Shown here in pieces: positions 42,669 through 52,900 of a DNA stretch of 64,000 bases. Location of the stretch: assembly GCA_964649725.1 (NCBI GenBank), contig CAZYTM010000007.1:62001-126000 (forward strand). Direction: 5' to 3'. Position numbers and translations under genes: made by a program. The number at the start of each line of letters is the position of its first letter. Position 1 is the first letter of the stretch. This DNA is from CAZYTM01 sp964649725 (GTDB taxonomy: Bacteria > Desulfobacterota > Desulfuromonadia > Geobacterales > Geobacteraceae). The notes beneath the pieces are model-generated. The model worked only from the letters and a program-made list of their open reading frames with translations. It was not told where the DNA came from and did not search any database.

Positions 42669-43196
42669 ATGGCAAAGAAATGGTACAGTGTACATACTTA
42701 CTCTGGATTTGAGAATAAAGTCAGGTTGTCGCTTCAGGAGCGTATCAAGAATCTTGGGCTTGATGACTATTTCGGCGAAGTGCTGATCCCTTCAGAGACT
42801 GTTGTGGAACTGAAAAAAGGGGAGAAAAAGACATCGTCGCGTAAATTTTTTCCGGGATATATTCTGGTCAATATGGAACTCAACGATGAGACATGGCACG
42901 CTGTCAAGGAGACAGCCAAGGTAACCGGTTTCGTCGGGGGTAATACTCCGGTGGCAATACCTGATGAAGAGGTACTTAAGATAACCAGGCGCATGGAAGA
43001 AGGTGCTGAAAAGCCAAGGCCAAAGGTTCTATTTGATGTGGGTGAGACTGTAAGGGTAGTGGACGGGCCTTTTCTCAATTTTTCTGGTGTGGTAGAAGAC
43101 GTCAAGCCTGATAAAGGGAAGCTGCGTGTTATGGTAAGCATCTTCGGTCGGGCAACGCCAGTAGAACTGGAGTTTATGCAGGTTGAAAAACAGTAG
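42669..43196 (+). CDS. nusG: Transcription termination/antitermination factor NusG
   Basis: The protein has 175 residues. KKWYSVHTYSGFENKVRLSL begins the NGN domain, and the KFFPGYILVNMEL stretch is conserved. The KOW motif is seen near 123-150 as VGETVRVVDGPFLNFSGVVE. NusG binds RNA polymerase and links it to Rho or the ribosome. Confidence 0.97.
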   Translation: MAKKWYSVHTYSGFENKVRLSLQERIKNLGLDDYFGEVLIPSETVVELKKGEKKTSSRKFFPGYILVNMELNDETWHAVKETAKVTGFVGGNTPVAIPDEEVLKITRRMEEGAEKPRPKVLFDVGETVRVVDGPFLNFSGVVEDVKPDKGKLRVMVSIFGRATPVELEFMQVEKQ

Positions 43197-43264
43197 CGAC
43201 GAATGAGGCAACACCTCTGCGTACGCATAGAACAACTTCGGCAATAGTCACAAGGAGCAGAATC

Positions 43265-43687
43265 ATGGCAAAGAAAATAACAGGTTATATAAAATTACAG
43301 ATACCGGCTGGCAAAGCAAATCCATCACCACCGATTGGCCCGGCACTCGGTCAGCACGGTGTCAACATCATGGAATTCTGCAAGGCGTTCAATGCCAAGA
43401 CCCAGGCCGACGAAGGTACCATTATTCCTGTCGTTATAACGGTCTTTGCCGACAGGTCTTTCACCTTTATTACCAAGACACCTCCGGCACCGATTCTAAT
43501 CAAGAAAGCGCTCGGCATAGAGAGCGGTTCTGCAGTCCCCAATAAGACTAAGGTAGGCAAACTGACCAAAGACCAGGTCAGGGAGATCGCCCAGAAAAAG
43601 ATGGTTGATCTGAATGCAGCCTCCCTGGAAGCAGCCATGCGAACAATCGAAGGAACAGCCCGGAGCATGGGCGTTGATATTGTCTAA
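43265..43687 (+). CDS. rplK: 50S ribosomal protein L11
   Basis: The protein has 140 residues. It begins AKKITGYIKLQIPAGKANPS and has PPIGPALGQHGVNIMEFCKA, then RSFTFITKTPPAPILIKKA. It forms the GTPase-associated stalk base. An AAGGAG site stands before ATG 43265. Confidence 0.97.
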   Translation: MAKKITGYIKLQIPAGKANPSPPIGPALGQHGVNIMEFCKAFNAKTQADEGTIIPVVITVFADRSFTFITKTPPAPILIKKALGIESGSAVPNKTKVGKLTKDQVREIAQKKMVDLNAASLEAAMRTIEGTARSMGVDIV

Positions 43688-43715
43688 GATGATCACGAAG
43701 AGAGGGTGAGAAGAA

Positions 43716-44417
43716 ATGCCTAAAACAGCCAAAAAGCTTAAAGATGCCCTAGCAAAGGTTGATCGGAGCAAGAGTTATGCCCTGAAAGACGCCCTTGAGC
43801 TGGTAAAGGGAGTATCCTATGTCAAGTTTGACGAGACAGTCGACGTAATGGTGCGCCTGGGTGTCGATCCTCGTCATGCAGACCAGATGGTTCGTGGTGC
43901 AGTTGTGCTGCCAAATGGTCTTGGCAAGGATGTCAGAGTACTGGTCTTCGCCAAGGGTGAGAAAGAGAAGGAAGCCAGGGACGCCGGCGCAGATTATGTC
44001 GGTGCAGAAGACCTGGTGGCTAAGATCCAGGAGGGGTGGTTTGACTTTGATATGGCCATTGCTACACCGGATATGATGGGTGTGGTAGGGAAAATCGGTA
44101 AACTCTTAGGTCCCCGTGGTCTGATGCCAAATCCAAAGGTCGGCACAGTAACCTTTGATATCGGCCGGGCAGTTAAGGAGTGTAAGTCTGGCAAGGTCGA
44201 GTTCAGAGTTGAAAAAGCGGGAATTATTCATGCCCCGGTGGGCAAGGTCTCCTTTGATGGCGATAAACTGAAAGAGAATATTCTGGCCCTTGTTGAGGCT
44301 TTGGTAAAGGCAAAGCCCTCGGCAGCCAAGGGGACCTATATGAAGAAGATCAGTATTTCATCCACCATGGGTCCTGGGGTCCGGGTTGATGTGGCAGAGG
44401 TTACTGGTCAGCTTTGA
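43716..44417 (+). CDS. rplA: 50S ribosomal protein L1
   Basis: The protein has 233 residues. FDETVDVMVRLGVDPRHAD, GLGKDVRVLVFAKGEKEKEA and KLLGPRGLMPNPKVGTVT are L1 signatures. It forms the mobile L1 stalk at the tRNA exit site and in many bacteria represses its own operon. The L10 leader follows. Confidence 0.97.
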   Translation: MPKTAKKLKDALAKVDRSKSYALKDALELVKGVSYVKFDETVDVMVRLGVDPRHADQMVRGAVVLPNGLGKDVRVLVFAKGEKEKEARDAGADYVGAEDLVAKIQEGWFDFDMAIATPDMMGVVGKIGKLLGPRGLMPNPKVGTVTFDIGRAVKECKSGKVEFRVEKAGIIHAPVGKVSFDGDKLKENILALVEALVKAKPSAAKGTYMKKISISSTMGPGVRVDVAEVTGQL

Positions 44418-44440
44418 TTCAGTCAAGTTCGAGATGTAAG

Positions 44441-44573
44441 CCAAAGTCATAGACAGCAGGTGTCGTTTCATAAAATTGTGGCGACATAATTGATTATCAG
44501 CCTGCCGAGACTTGCGGTCGTTGCAGAAAAGAGATTTTCCGCAGCTTCCTGACTTTGGCAGGGGCCATGGCCC
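44441..44573 (+). promoter_or_regulatory. L10 leader (ribosomal protein autoregulatory RNA)
   Basis: The 183-base gap between rplA and rplJ holds a structured leader. CCAAAGTCA (44441-44449) pairs with TGACTTTGG (44550-44558). GCAGG (44456-44460) pairs with CCTGC (44501-44505), TGTCG (44461-44465) pairs with CGACA (44482-44486), and GAAAA (44526-44530) pairs with TTTTC (44535-44539). A GGGCCATGGCCC dyad (44562-44573) follows. This is the expected form of the L10 leader, through which L10/L12 represses translation. Confidence 0.75.
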
Positions 44574-44600
44574 TTAACCCAAAAGAAAGGAGGAAGGCGC

Positions 44601-45131
44601 TTGAATAAGGAAAGCAAACAGCAAGTTGTAACCGAACTGCACGACAAGCTGCAGCGCGCCAAGGCTGTGTTCCTGGCTGATTTCCGCGGTATGAGCGTGG
44701 GGAAGGCTACAGAACTCAGAAATGAGTTGCGCAAGGCATCCGTTGAGTACAAGGTAGTGAAGAATACCCTGCTTGAGCTGGCTTCCAAGGATACCGAATC
44801 AGCGGTTTTGAATTCCCACTATAACGGACCGACTGCCATAGCCATAACCTATGACGATCCGGTTGCTGCTGCCAAGGTTCTCTCCCGTTTTGCCAAGGAG
44901 CAGCAGAACCAGAACATCTTCAAGCTGAAGGCTGGGATGTTGTCGGGCAAAGCGATCAGTGCCAGTGACATCCAGGCATTGGCAGATCTCCCCAGCCGGG
45001 AAGTATTGCTGGCCAAGCTGCTTGGTACCATACAGGCTCCGGTCGCTAATTTTGTTGGTGTCTTGGCCGCAGTGCCTGGAAGTTTTGTCCGTGCACTCAA
45101 TGCGATCAAGATTCAAAAAGAAGGCAATTAA
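44601..45131 (+). CDS. rplJ: 50S ribosomal protein L10
   Basis: The protein has 176 residues and starts at TTG 44601 behind AAAGGAGG. VFLADFRGMSVGKATELRNE, VEYKVVKNTLLELA and the C-terminal L12-binding helix are present. L10 anchors the L7/L12 stalk and binds the leader just upstream. Confidence 0.96.
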   Translation: MNKESKQQVVTELHDKLQRAKAVFLADFRGMSVGKATELRNELRKASVEYKVVKNTLLELASKDTESAVLNSHYNGPTAIAITYDDPVAAAKVLSRFAKEQQNQNIFKLKAGMLSGKAISASDIQALADLPSREVLLAKLLGTIQAPVANFVGVLAAVPGSFVRALNAIKIQKEGN

Positions 45132-45181
45132 CTAGATATATTACCATCTCTAATTACTATCTTTAACGGAGGAATTATCAC

Positions 45182-45559
45182 ATGTCTATTAGCAAGGCCG
45201 ATGTTATCAGCTTCATCGAAAATATGTCCGTACTTGAGCTTTCTGAACTGGTAAAAGAGCTCGAAGAGAAGTTTGGCGTTTCTGCCGCCGCTCCGGTTGC
45301 CGTTGCTGCTGCTGCTCCTGGTGCAGCTGCTGAGGTTGCCGAAGAAAAGACCGAGTTTGACGTCATTATCAAGGCTGCCGGTGCCAACAAGATTGCAGTG
45401 ATCAAGGTAGTGCGTGCTCTTACCAGCCTTGGGCTCAAAGAAGCCAAGGATCTGGTTGATGGTGCTCCGCAACCCCTCAAAACCGGCGTCTCCAAAGAGG
45501 AGGCCGAAGAGACCAAGAAGCAGCTTCTGGAAGCGGGCGCTGAAGTGGAAGTTAAATAA
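45182..45559 (+). CDS. rplL: 50S ribosomal protein L7/L12
   Basis: The protein has 125 residues. The N-terminal dimerisation part (ISKADVISFIENMSVLELSE) is joined by an Ala-rich hinge (about 38-55) to the C-terminal domain with VIKVVRALTSLGLKEAKDLV. The stalk recruits translation factors. An attenuator-like hairpin follows. Confidence 0.97.
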   Translation: MSISKADVISFIENMSVLELSELVKELEEKFGVSAAAPVAVAAAAPGAAAEVAEEKTEFDVIIKAAGANKIAVIKVVRALTSLGLKEAKDLVDGAPQPLKTGVSKEEAEETKKQLLEAGAEVEVK

Positions 45560-45583
45560 CCCGACTCTTGATCGAGCGGTAAG

Positions 45584-45623
45584 AGCCAAGGTCGCATTAA
45601 GCGGCCTTGGCTGTTCTATTTTG
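45584..45623 (+). terminator. Attenuator-like hairpin between rplL and rpoB
   Basis: AGCCAAGGTCGC at 45584-45595 pairs with GCGGCCTTGGCT at 45601-45612 (12 pairs, one G-T), followed by a T-rich but interrupted tail. Two more dyads follow: 45623-45629 with 45646-45652 and 45652-45660 with 45671-45679. The first probably limits transcription into rpoBC, as the rplL-rpoB attenuator does in E. coli. Confidence 0.7.
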
Positions 45624-45732
45624 TTGGCGGGCTAGTGCTTCGTGACGCCAACTACTTGAAATAACAGGAATTCAGGTAGTCAGCCAAAAGCGCCCATGCC
45701 TTTTGAGCCTTGCAACAAAGGAGACTCTCTTA

Positions 45733-48700
45733 ATGGCTTATTCAATTGCGAATAACCCCCTACTGCGTAAAAACTTCGCCAAAATCAAAAAGATAATCGA
45801 CATACCCAACCTCATCGACATCCAGAAAAATTCCTACAAGCGCTTCCTGCAGATTGACGTACCTGCTGAAACGCGTAAGAATTCAGGTCTGGAGGCGGTG
45901 TTTAAAAGTGTCTTCCCGATCCGCGATTTCAGTGATACTGCTTCGCTGGAGTATGTCTCCTATTCGCTCGGCACCCCCAAATATGACGTGGAAGAGTGCC
46001 ATCAGCGCGGGATGACCTTTGCGGCGCCGATGAAGGTCAAGGTGCGACTGGTCATCTGGGATGTCAATAAAGAGACCGGTGCCAGGTCTATCCGTGACAT
46101 CAAGGAGCAGGAAGTCTATTTTGGCGAAATTCCACTAATGACAGATAACGGCACTTTCATAATCAACGGTACCGAGAGGGTCATAGTAAGTCAGTTACAT
46201 CGTTCTCCCGGTGTATTTTATGATCACGATAAAGGCAAGACCCATTCCAGCGGCAAGGTGCTTTACTCTGCCCGTGTGATTCCATACCGTGGTTCCTGGC
46301 TTGATTTTGAATTTGACCATAAAGATATCCTTTTTGTCCGAATAGACCGCCGTCGTAAGATGCCTGCCACCGTGTTGCTCAAGGCTTTGGGCTACTCGAC
46401 CGACGAGCTCCTTAACTATTTTTACCGGAGTGAAGAGATCTTTTTTGAAAAGGATAAGATGCTTAAGGCTGCAGACCCAGAACTTCTGACCAATCAGAAA
46501 GCGGCTACCGACATCATAGATCCTAAAACTAAAGAAGTTCTGGTCAAGGCTAATCGGAAGTTTACCAAGGCTGCCATTCGCAAGATGACAGAACATAATA
46601 TCAAGTATATTCCGATCGGGGTCGAAGATCTGGTAGGACGTTACTCTTCGCATGATGTAGTTGATCAGGCGACAGGTGAAGTGCTGGTAGAGTGCAACGA
46701 AGAGATTACCCAGACAAAGTTGGATGAACTGAAGGCCCGCAAGATATCGTCGCTGAAGATTCTTTTCATTGATAATATGCATGTAACCTCTTCATTGCGT
46801 GACACCATCCTGGTCGACAAGATCAGTACCACTGATGATGCGTTGATAGAAATATACCGCAGACTTAGGCCGGGTGATCCGCCAACACTGAAGAGCGCAG
46901 TAGCACTCTTTGAGAATCTCTTTTTCAATGCCGATCGTTACGATCTCTCTGCTGTTGGTCGGCTTAAGCTGAACTACAAGCTTGGTCTCCAGGTTCCCAT
47001 GGACTGTCAGACACTTACCAAGGATGATGTGCTGGAGACAGTCCGTTACCTTATTGATCTGAAAAATGGTAAGGGGAATATTGACGACATCGACCATCTA
47101 GGTAATCGTCGTGTGCGAGCTGTTGGCGAACTTCTGGAGAACCAGTATCGCATCGGTTTGGTGCGTATGGAGCGTGCTATCAAAGAGCGGATGAGTCTGC
47201 AAGAGGTGGAGAACCTTATGCCGCACGACTTGATCAACTCCAAGCCGGTATCAGCCGTAGTAAAGGAGTTCTTTGGTTCGTCGCAGCTATCCCAGTTCAT
47301 GGATCAGACCAATCCTCTTTCTGAAGTAACCCACAAACGGCGTCTGTCAGCTCTCGGACCAGGGGGCCTGACCAGGGAGAGAGCCGGCTTTGAGGTTCGT
47401 GACGTCCATCCGACTCACTATGGCCGGGTCTGCCCTATTGAAACGCCGGAGGGCCCCAATATCGGTCTGATAGCGTCCCTTTCGACCTATGCCCGTATCA
47501 ATGAGCACGGTTTCGTCGAAACTCCATACCGGATTGTCAAGGATGGCAAGGTGACCAACGAAGTGAAGTTTTTCTCTGCTCTGGAGGAAGAAGGGCATGC
47601 CATTGCCCAGGCCAATGCAGAGATTGACAAGGATGGTCGTTTTGTTGCCGATTATATTTCCGCTCGTAAGGGGGGGGAATTTGTCCTGGTCACCAGGGAT
47701 GAACTGGAACTGATGGATGTGGCGCCGATGCAGTTGGTGTCGGTCGCTGCCTCGCTGATACCGTTTCTGGAGAACGATGACGCCAACCGGGCCTTGATGG
47801 GTTCTAACATGCAGCGTCAGGCAGTCCCTCTACTTAGGGCCGATTCTCCGCTGGTAGGAACAGGCATGGAGCGGGTAGTGGCAAGGGATTCCGGGGTCTC
47901 AGTAGTGGCACGGCACAACGGTGTTGTCGAATCTGTGGATGCTTCGCGCATAGTCGTCAAGATCGACGAGGATGAATATGACGAAACCGGAACCGGGGTT
48001 GATATCTACAACCTGATCAAATTTGCCCGCTCCAATCAGAATACTTGCATCAACCAGCGCCCAGTTGTGAAAGTCGGCGACCATGTGAAGCGTAGCGACG
48101 TCATAGCAGATGGCCCTTCCACTGACATGGGTGAACTGGCTCTTGGCCAGAACGTACTGGTAGCCTTCATGCCCTGGGGTGGCTACAACTTTGAGGATTC
48201 CATCCTTATCTCTGAAAAACTGGTAAAGGATGACCGCTACACCTCGATCCATATCGAGGAGTTCGAGTGTGTGGCCAGAGATACCAAGCTTGGTAAAGAG
48301 GAGATCACCTCCGATATCCCCAATCTTGGAGAAGAGACCCTCAAGGATCTTGACGAATCAGGGATTATACGGATAGGTGCAGAAGTAGGCCCCGGCGACA
48401 TCCTGGTCGGCAAGATAACGCCAAAAGGGGAAACGCAGTTGTCGCCGGAAGAGAAACTTCTTCGCGCCATCTTTGGCGAGAAGGCCGGCGATGTCCGTGA
48501 CACTTCTCTGCGCGTTCCTCCTGGCGTGGAAGGTACTGTTATTGGCGCCAAGATTTTCTCCCGCAAAGGTTCAGATAAGGATGCCAGAACCGAGATCATC
48601 GAGAAGGCGGAAGAGGAAAAACTCCGTAAGGACGAACAGGACGAAATCCGGATCATCCGTGATTCTGCCATAGGCAAGTTGAAGAAATTGCTGGTTGGCA

Positions 48701-49845
48701 AGACTGCAGCTGTAAAGCTTGAAGGGAAAGACGGCAAGATTCTGATCGCCAAAGGGAAGAAGATCACCGAGGAAGCTCTGGGTGCCATCCCACTAGATAA
48801 ATGGGATACCATCTCTGTCAGCGGTGAGGAGGGTGTGGATGACAAGGTCGCCCAGGTCCTGGCTACGCTGCATCAGCAAATAGACATCATAAAGTATGTC
48901 TTTGATGACAAGATACAGAAGCTTAAGCGAGGTGATGACCTGCCACCTGGCGTAATAAAGATGGTCAAGGTTTACATCGCCATCAAGCGGAAGCTTCAGG
49001 TCGGCGACAAGATGGCAGGAAGGCACGGGAACAAAGGTGTCGTCTCCCGCATTCTTCCGGAAGAGGACATGCCCTATATGGAAGATGGGCGGCCGGTGGA
49101 GATAGTACTCAATCCACTTGGCGTTCCTTCACGTATGAACGTCGGCCAGATCCTCGAAACTCATCTGGGCTGGGCTGCTAAAGGGATTGGCTGGCAGATA
49201 GAGGCGCTGTTGGAGAAAAACTCCCCTGAAGCAACCATCAAGAAGTATCTGAAGGATGTCTATGGTGACAAGGAGATGAATAAGTTTGTCGACTCACTCG
49301 ACGAGGAGGAGCTTCTCAATGTTGCCAATCGCCTGAAGAGAGGTGTGCCGATGGCCTCCCCGGTATTCGAAGGTGCTTCGGAGAAGGGCATCCAGGGGAT
49401 GCTTGGGAAGTCGAAGCTTTCGGCAACGGGACAGGTGACACTCTTTGACGGGAAGACAGGTGAACCTTTCAAGCATAAGGTTACGGTCGGAGTCATGTAT
49501 GTCTTGAAGTTGCATCACCTCGTGGACGACAAGATTCATGCACGTTCCATAGGTCCCTACAGTCTAGTTACCCAGCAACCGCTCGGCGGGAAGGCCCAGT
49601 TTGGTGGTCAGCGACTCGGGGAGATGGAGGTCTGGGCAATGGAGGCTTATGGAGCTGCCTATGCCCTGCAGGAGTTCCTGACGGTTAAATCTGATGATGT
49701 AGCTGGACGAACCAGGATGTACGAGGCGATCGTAAAAGGGAAACATACCCTTGAACCTGGTCTCCCTGAATCATTCAATGTCCTTATCAAAGAGTTGCAG
49801 TCGTTAGGTCTCGACGTGGAACTGCTGGAAGGGGACGAGGACTAG
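45733..49845 (+). CDS. rpoB: RNA polymerase beta subunit
   Basis: From ATG 45733, after AAAGGAG, the protein has 1370 residues; a longer frame from 45703 was not used. SSQLSQFMDQTNPLSEVTHK and RRLSALGPGGLTRERAGFEV form the rifampicin pocket, and YGRVCPIETPEGPNIGLI follows. KMAGRHGNKGVVS and GGQRLGEMEVWAMEAYGAA are near the C-terminus. No frameshift or unusual insertion was noticed. Confidence 0.98.
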   Translation: MAYSIANNPLLRKNFAKIKKIIDIPNLIDIQKNSYKRFLQIDVPAETRKNSGLEAVFKSVFPIRDFSDTASLEYVSYSLGTPKYDVEECHQRGMTFAAPMKVKVRLVIWDVNKETGARSIRDIKEQEVYFGEIPLMTDNGTFIINGTERVIVSQLHRSPGVFYDHDKGKTHSSGKVLYSARVIPYRGSWLDFEFDHKDILFVRIDRRRKMPATVLLKALGYSTDELLNYFYRSEEIFFEKDKMLKAADPELLTNQKAATDIIDPKTKEVLVKANRKFTKAAIRKMTEHNIKYIPIGVEDLVGRYSSHDVVDQATGEVLVECNEEITQTKLDELKARKISSLKILFIDNMHVTSSLRDTILVDKISTTDDALIEIYRRLRPGDPPTLKSAVALFENLFFNADRYDLSAVGRLKLNYKLGLQVPMDCQTLTKDDVLETVRYLIDLKNGKGNIDDIDHLGNRRVRAVGELLENQYRIGLVRMERAIKERMSLQEVENLMPHDLINSKPVSAVVKEFFGSSQLSQFMDQTNPLSEVTHKRRLSALGPGGLTRERAGFEVRDVHPTHYGRVCPIETPEGPNIGLIASLSTYARINEHGFVETPYRIVKDGKVTNEVKFFSALEEEGHAIAQANAEIDKDGRFVADYISARKGGEFVLVTRDELELMDVAPMQLVSVAASLIPFLENDDANRALMGSNMQRQAVPLLRADSPLVGTGMERVVARDSGVSVVARHNGVVESVDASRIVVKIDEDEYDETGTGVDIYNLIKFARSNQNTCINQRPVVKVGDHVKRSDVIADGPSTDMGELALGQNVLVAFMPWGGYNFEDSILISEKLVKDDRYTSIHIEEFECVARDTKLGKEEITSDIPNLGEETLKDLDESGIIRIGAEVGPGDILVGKITPKGETQLSPEEKLLRAIFGEKAGDVRDTSLRVPPGVEGTVIGAKIFSRKGSDKDARTEIIEKAEEEKLRKDEQDEIRIIRDSAIGKLKKLLVGKTAAVKLEGKDGKILIAKGKKITEEALGAIPLDKWDTISVSGEEGVDDKVAQVLATLHQQIDIIKYVFDDKIQKLKRGDDLPPGVIKMVKVYIAIKRKLQVGDKMAGRHGNKGVVSRILPEEDMPYMEDGRPVEIVLNPLGVPSRMNVGQILETHLGWAAKGIGWQIEALLEKNSPEATIKKYLKDVYGDKEMNKFVDSLDEEELLNVANRLKRGVPMASPVFEGASEKGIQGMLGKSKLSATGQVTLFDGKTGEPFKHKVTVGVMYVLKLHHLVDDKIHARSIGPYSLVTQQPLGGKAQFGGQRLGEMEVWAMEAYGAAYALQEFLTVKSDDVAGRTRMYEAIVKGKHTLEPGLPESFNVLIKELQSLGLDVELLEGDED

Positions 49846-49954
49846 TATCCGGCGCGCGCCTTATTAGATTAGAGCAGTTTCTGCCAAGGATGAGGCAGTA
49901 CGGGTTACCCTTACATAAATTCGCTTACTCCTATACAAGAGGGAGGATAAAACC

Positions 49955-52900
49955 TTGGACGATATTTTTAATTTCTTTGATAAGCCAAAAGATCCATTAC
50001 ATTTTTCCGCGATTCGTATCTCCATCTCATCACCGGAAAAAATTCGCGAACGCTCCTTTGGCGAGGTAAAAAAGCCAGAGACTATCAACTACCGGACCTT
50101 CAAACCGGAGAGAGACGGCCTTTTCTGCGCCAAGATATTCGGTCCGACAAAGGACTATGAATGTAACTGCGGCAAGTACAAACGGATGAAGCATCGCGGC
50201 ATTGTCTGTGAAAAGTGCGGAGTTGAGGTCATCCCTTCCAAAGTACGTCGGGAGCGACTTGGTCATATTGACTTGGCAACACCGGTAGCCCATATCTGGT
50301 TTCTCAAATCGCTGCCGTCGCGGATTGGTAATCTCCTCGACATTACTCTTAAAGATCTGGAAAAGGTCCTTTATTTCGAGGCCTATGCGGTTACTGATCC
50401 AAAAAACAGCGGTCTGCAAATGGCAGAAATACTGAGTGAAGACCAGTACCAGAAGGCCATGGAAGAGTATAGTGGACAGTTTGAAGCTACCATGGGGGCG
50501 GCTGCCATCCGTGACTGCCTCAAGGCTCTTGATCTGGAAAGACTAGCCGAGACCTTACGTATAGAGATGCTTGAAGCAACCAGCGAGGCGAAACGGAAGA
50601 AGACAGCCAAAAGGCTCAAGGTAGTTGAAGCATTCAAAGCCTCCGGTAACCGACCTGAGTGGATGATTCTCGAATGTATCCCGGTTCTGCCTCCTGAGCT
50701 GCGGCCGTTGGTTCCGCTTGACGGCGGACGTTTCGCCACCTCTGACCTGAACGATCTCTACCGCCGGGTCATCAATCGTAACAATCGTTTGAAGAGGCTC
50801 ATGGAACTTCAGGCTCCGGAGGTGATAATCCGTAATGAGAAACGGATGCTGCAGGAGGCTGTAGATGCACTGTTTGACAACGGCCGTCGTGGTCGTGCCA
50901 TTGCAGGGCCTAACAAGCGACCTCTGAAATCGCTCTCCGACATGCTGAAGGGTAAGTCCGGGCGTTTCCGGCAGAATCTACTTGGCAAACGGGTTGATTA
51001 TTCAGGTCGTTCCGTTATTGTTGTCGGTCCCGAATTGCGGCTTCATCAATGTGGTCTTCCCAAAAAGATGGCTCTGGAACTTTTCAAGCCCTTCATCTAC
51101 AACAAGCTAGAAGAGCGGGGATACGTCACGACCATCAAGAGTGCCAAGAAGATGGTGGAGAAGGAACGACCAGAGGTATGGGATGTCCTGGAGGAGGTGA
51201 TCAAGGAGCATCCGGTCATGTTGAACCGTGCCCCTACTTTGCACCGCCTTGGCATCCAGGCATTTGAACCTGTCCTAATTGAAGGGAAGGCGATTCAACT
51301 TCATCCGCTGGTATGTACTGCGTTCAACGCTGACTTCGACGGGGACCAGATGGCAGTTCATCTGCCACTCTCAATAGAGAGCCAGGTGGAGACTCGAGTT
51401 TTGATGATGTCCACCAACAACATCCTATCACCGGCCCATGGCAAGCCGATCATTGTCCCTTCCCAGGACATGGTTCTTGGCACTTACTACATGACTCGAG
51501 ACAAGCATTTTGCCCTTGGGGAAGGAAAGATACTAGCATCGCCCGAAGAGGTCAGGATAGCTTTTGACGCCGGAGAGATCGATTTGCAGGCCAGAATCAA
51601 GGTGCGGATGAAAAACCTTCCCACAGATGAGTTGCCGCAACTCGTTGATACTACTACCGGTCGGGTCATTCTCCGGGAGATCCTACCGGAAACTGTCCCG
51701 TTTACTGCGGTAAACAAGGTGATGACTAAGAAGGAACTCTCCAACTTGGTCGATATCTGTTATCGTTTGGCTGGTAACAAGGAGACTGTAATTCTGGCTG
51801 ACAAACTGAAGGAGATCGGGTTCCGTTATTCAACGCTGGCCGGTATCTCCATCAGTATCAATGATATGGTGGTGCCGGAAGGTAAACCAGCAATAATCGA
51901 TCGAGCTTCGGAAGAGGTTAAGGAAATCCAGAACCAGTACACCGAAGGTCTTATCACTGATGGCGAGCGCTACAACAAGGTTATCGATATCTGGGCCAAG
52001 GCTACAGAAGAGATTGCCCGGGAGATGCTGGACAACCTGTCTCGGGATATCGTTGTTGGTCCTGATGGTAAAGAGGTCAAGGTCCCATCTTTCAACGCCA
52101 TACATATGATGGCCGACTCAGGGTCAAGGGGCTCTGCCCAGCAGATACGTCAGTTGGCCGGCATGCGTGGTCTCATGGCCAAGCCGTCCGGAGAGATCAT
52201 CGAGACACCTATTACCGCTAACTTCCGCGAAGGGTTGACTGTCCTACAATACTTCATTTCTACTCACGGTGCCCGAAAAGGTCTTGCCGATACCGCCCTC
52301 AAGACTGCCAACTCAGGTTACCTGACGCGACGTCTGGTTGACGTAGCTCAGGATGCTATCATTAACGAACCTGACTGTGGAACCATGGATGGTCTGAATG
52401 TCTCCTCACTTACCGAGGGTGGTGAAATAATCGAGCATATCGGTGACCGTATTCTCGGTCGTGTCGCGCTTGACGATATACTTGATCCGGTTACCGGTGA
52501 GGTCTTGGTGGAGGCTAATGCGGAGATCGACGAGACACTGGTTAAACGGATCGAGGATGCTGGCCTGGAGAAAGTTAAGATCCGTTCGGTGCTTACCTGC
52601 CAGAGTCGGCGTGGTATATGCGCTAAATGCTATGGTCGAGATCTGGCCCGTGGTCATCTGGTAAACCTTGGTGAAGCGGTTGGAGTCATTGCCGCCCAAT
52701 CCATCGGCGAACCAGGGACCCAATTGACCATGCGGACCTTCCATATAGGTGGTACCGCTTCTAGACATGCGGAACAGACCTCTTTGGAGGCACGTAACGA
52801 AGGTAGGGTACGTTTCATCAATATCAACAGTGTTAAGAACGTTGATGGTCATCATATTGTCATGAACCGTAATGGAGAGTTGGCTATAGTCGATGAAACC

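Noticed and set aside
44562..44573. GGGCCATGGCCC dyad as a terminator before rplJ
   Set aside because: The stem is short, the loop is very tight and no T run follows. It is treated as part of the L10 leader region.
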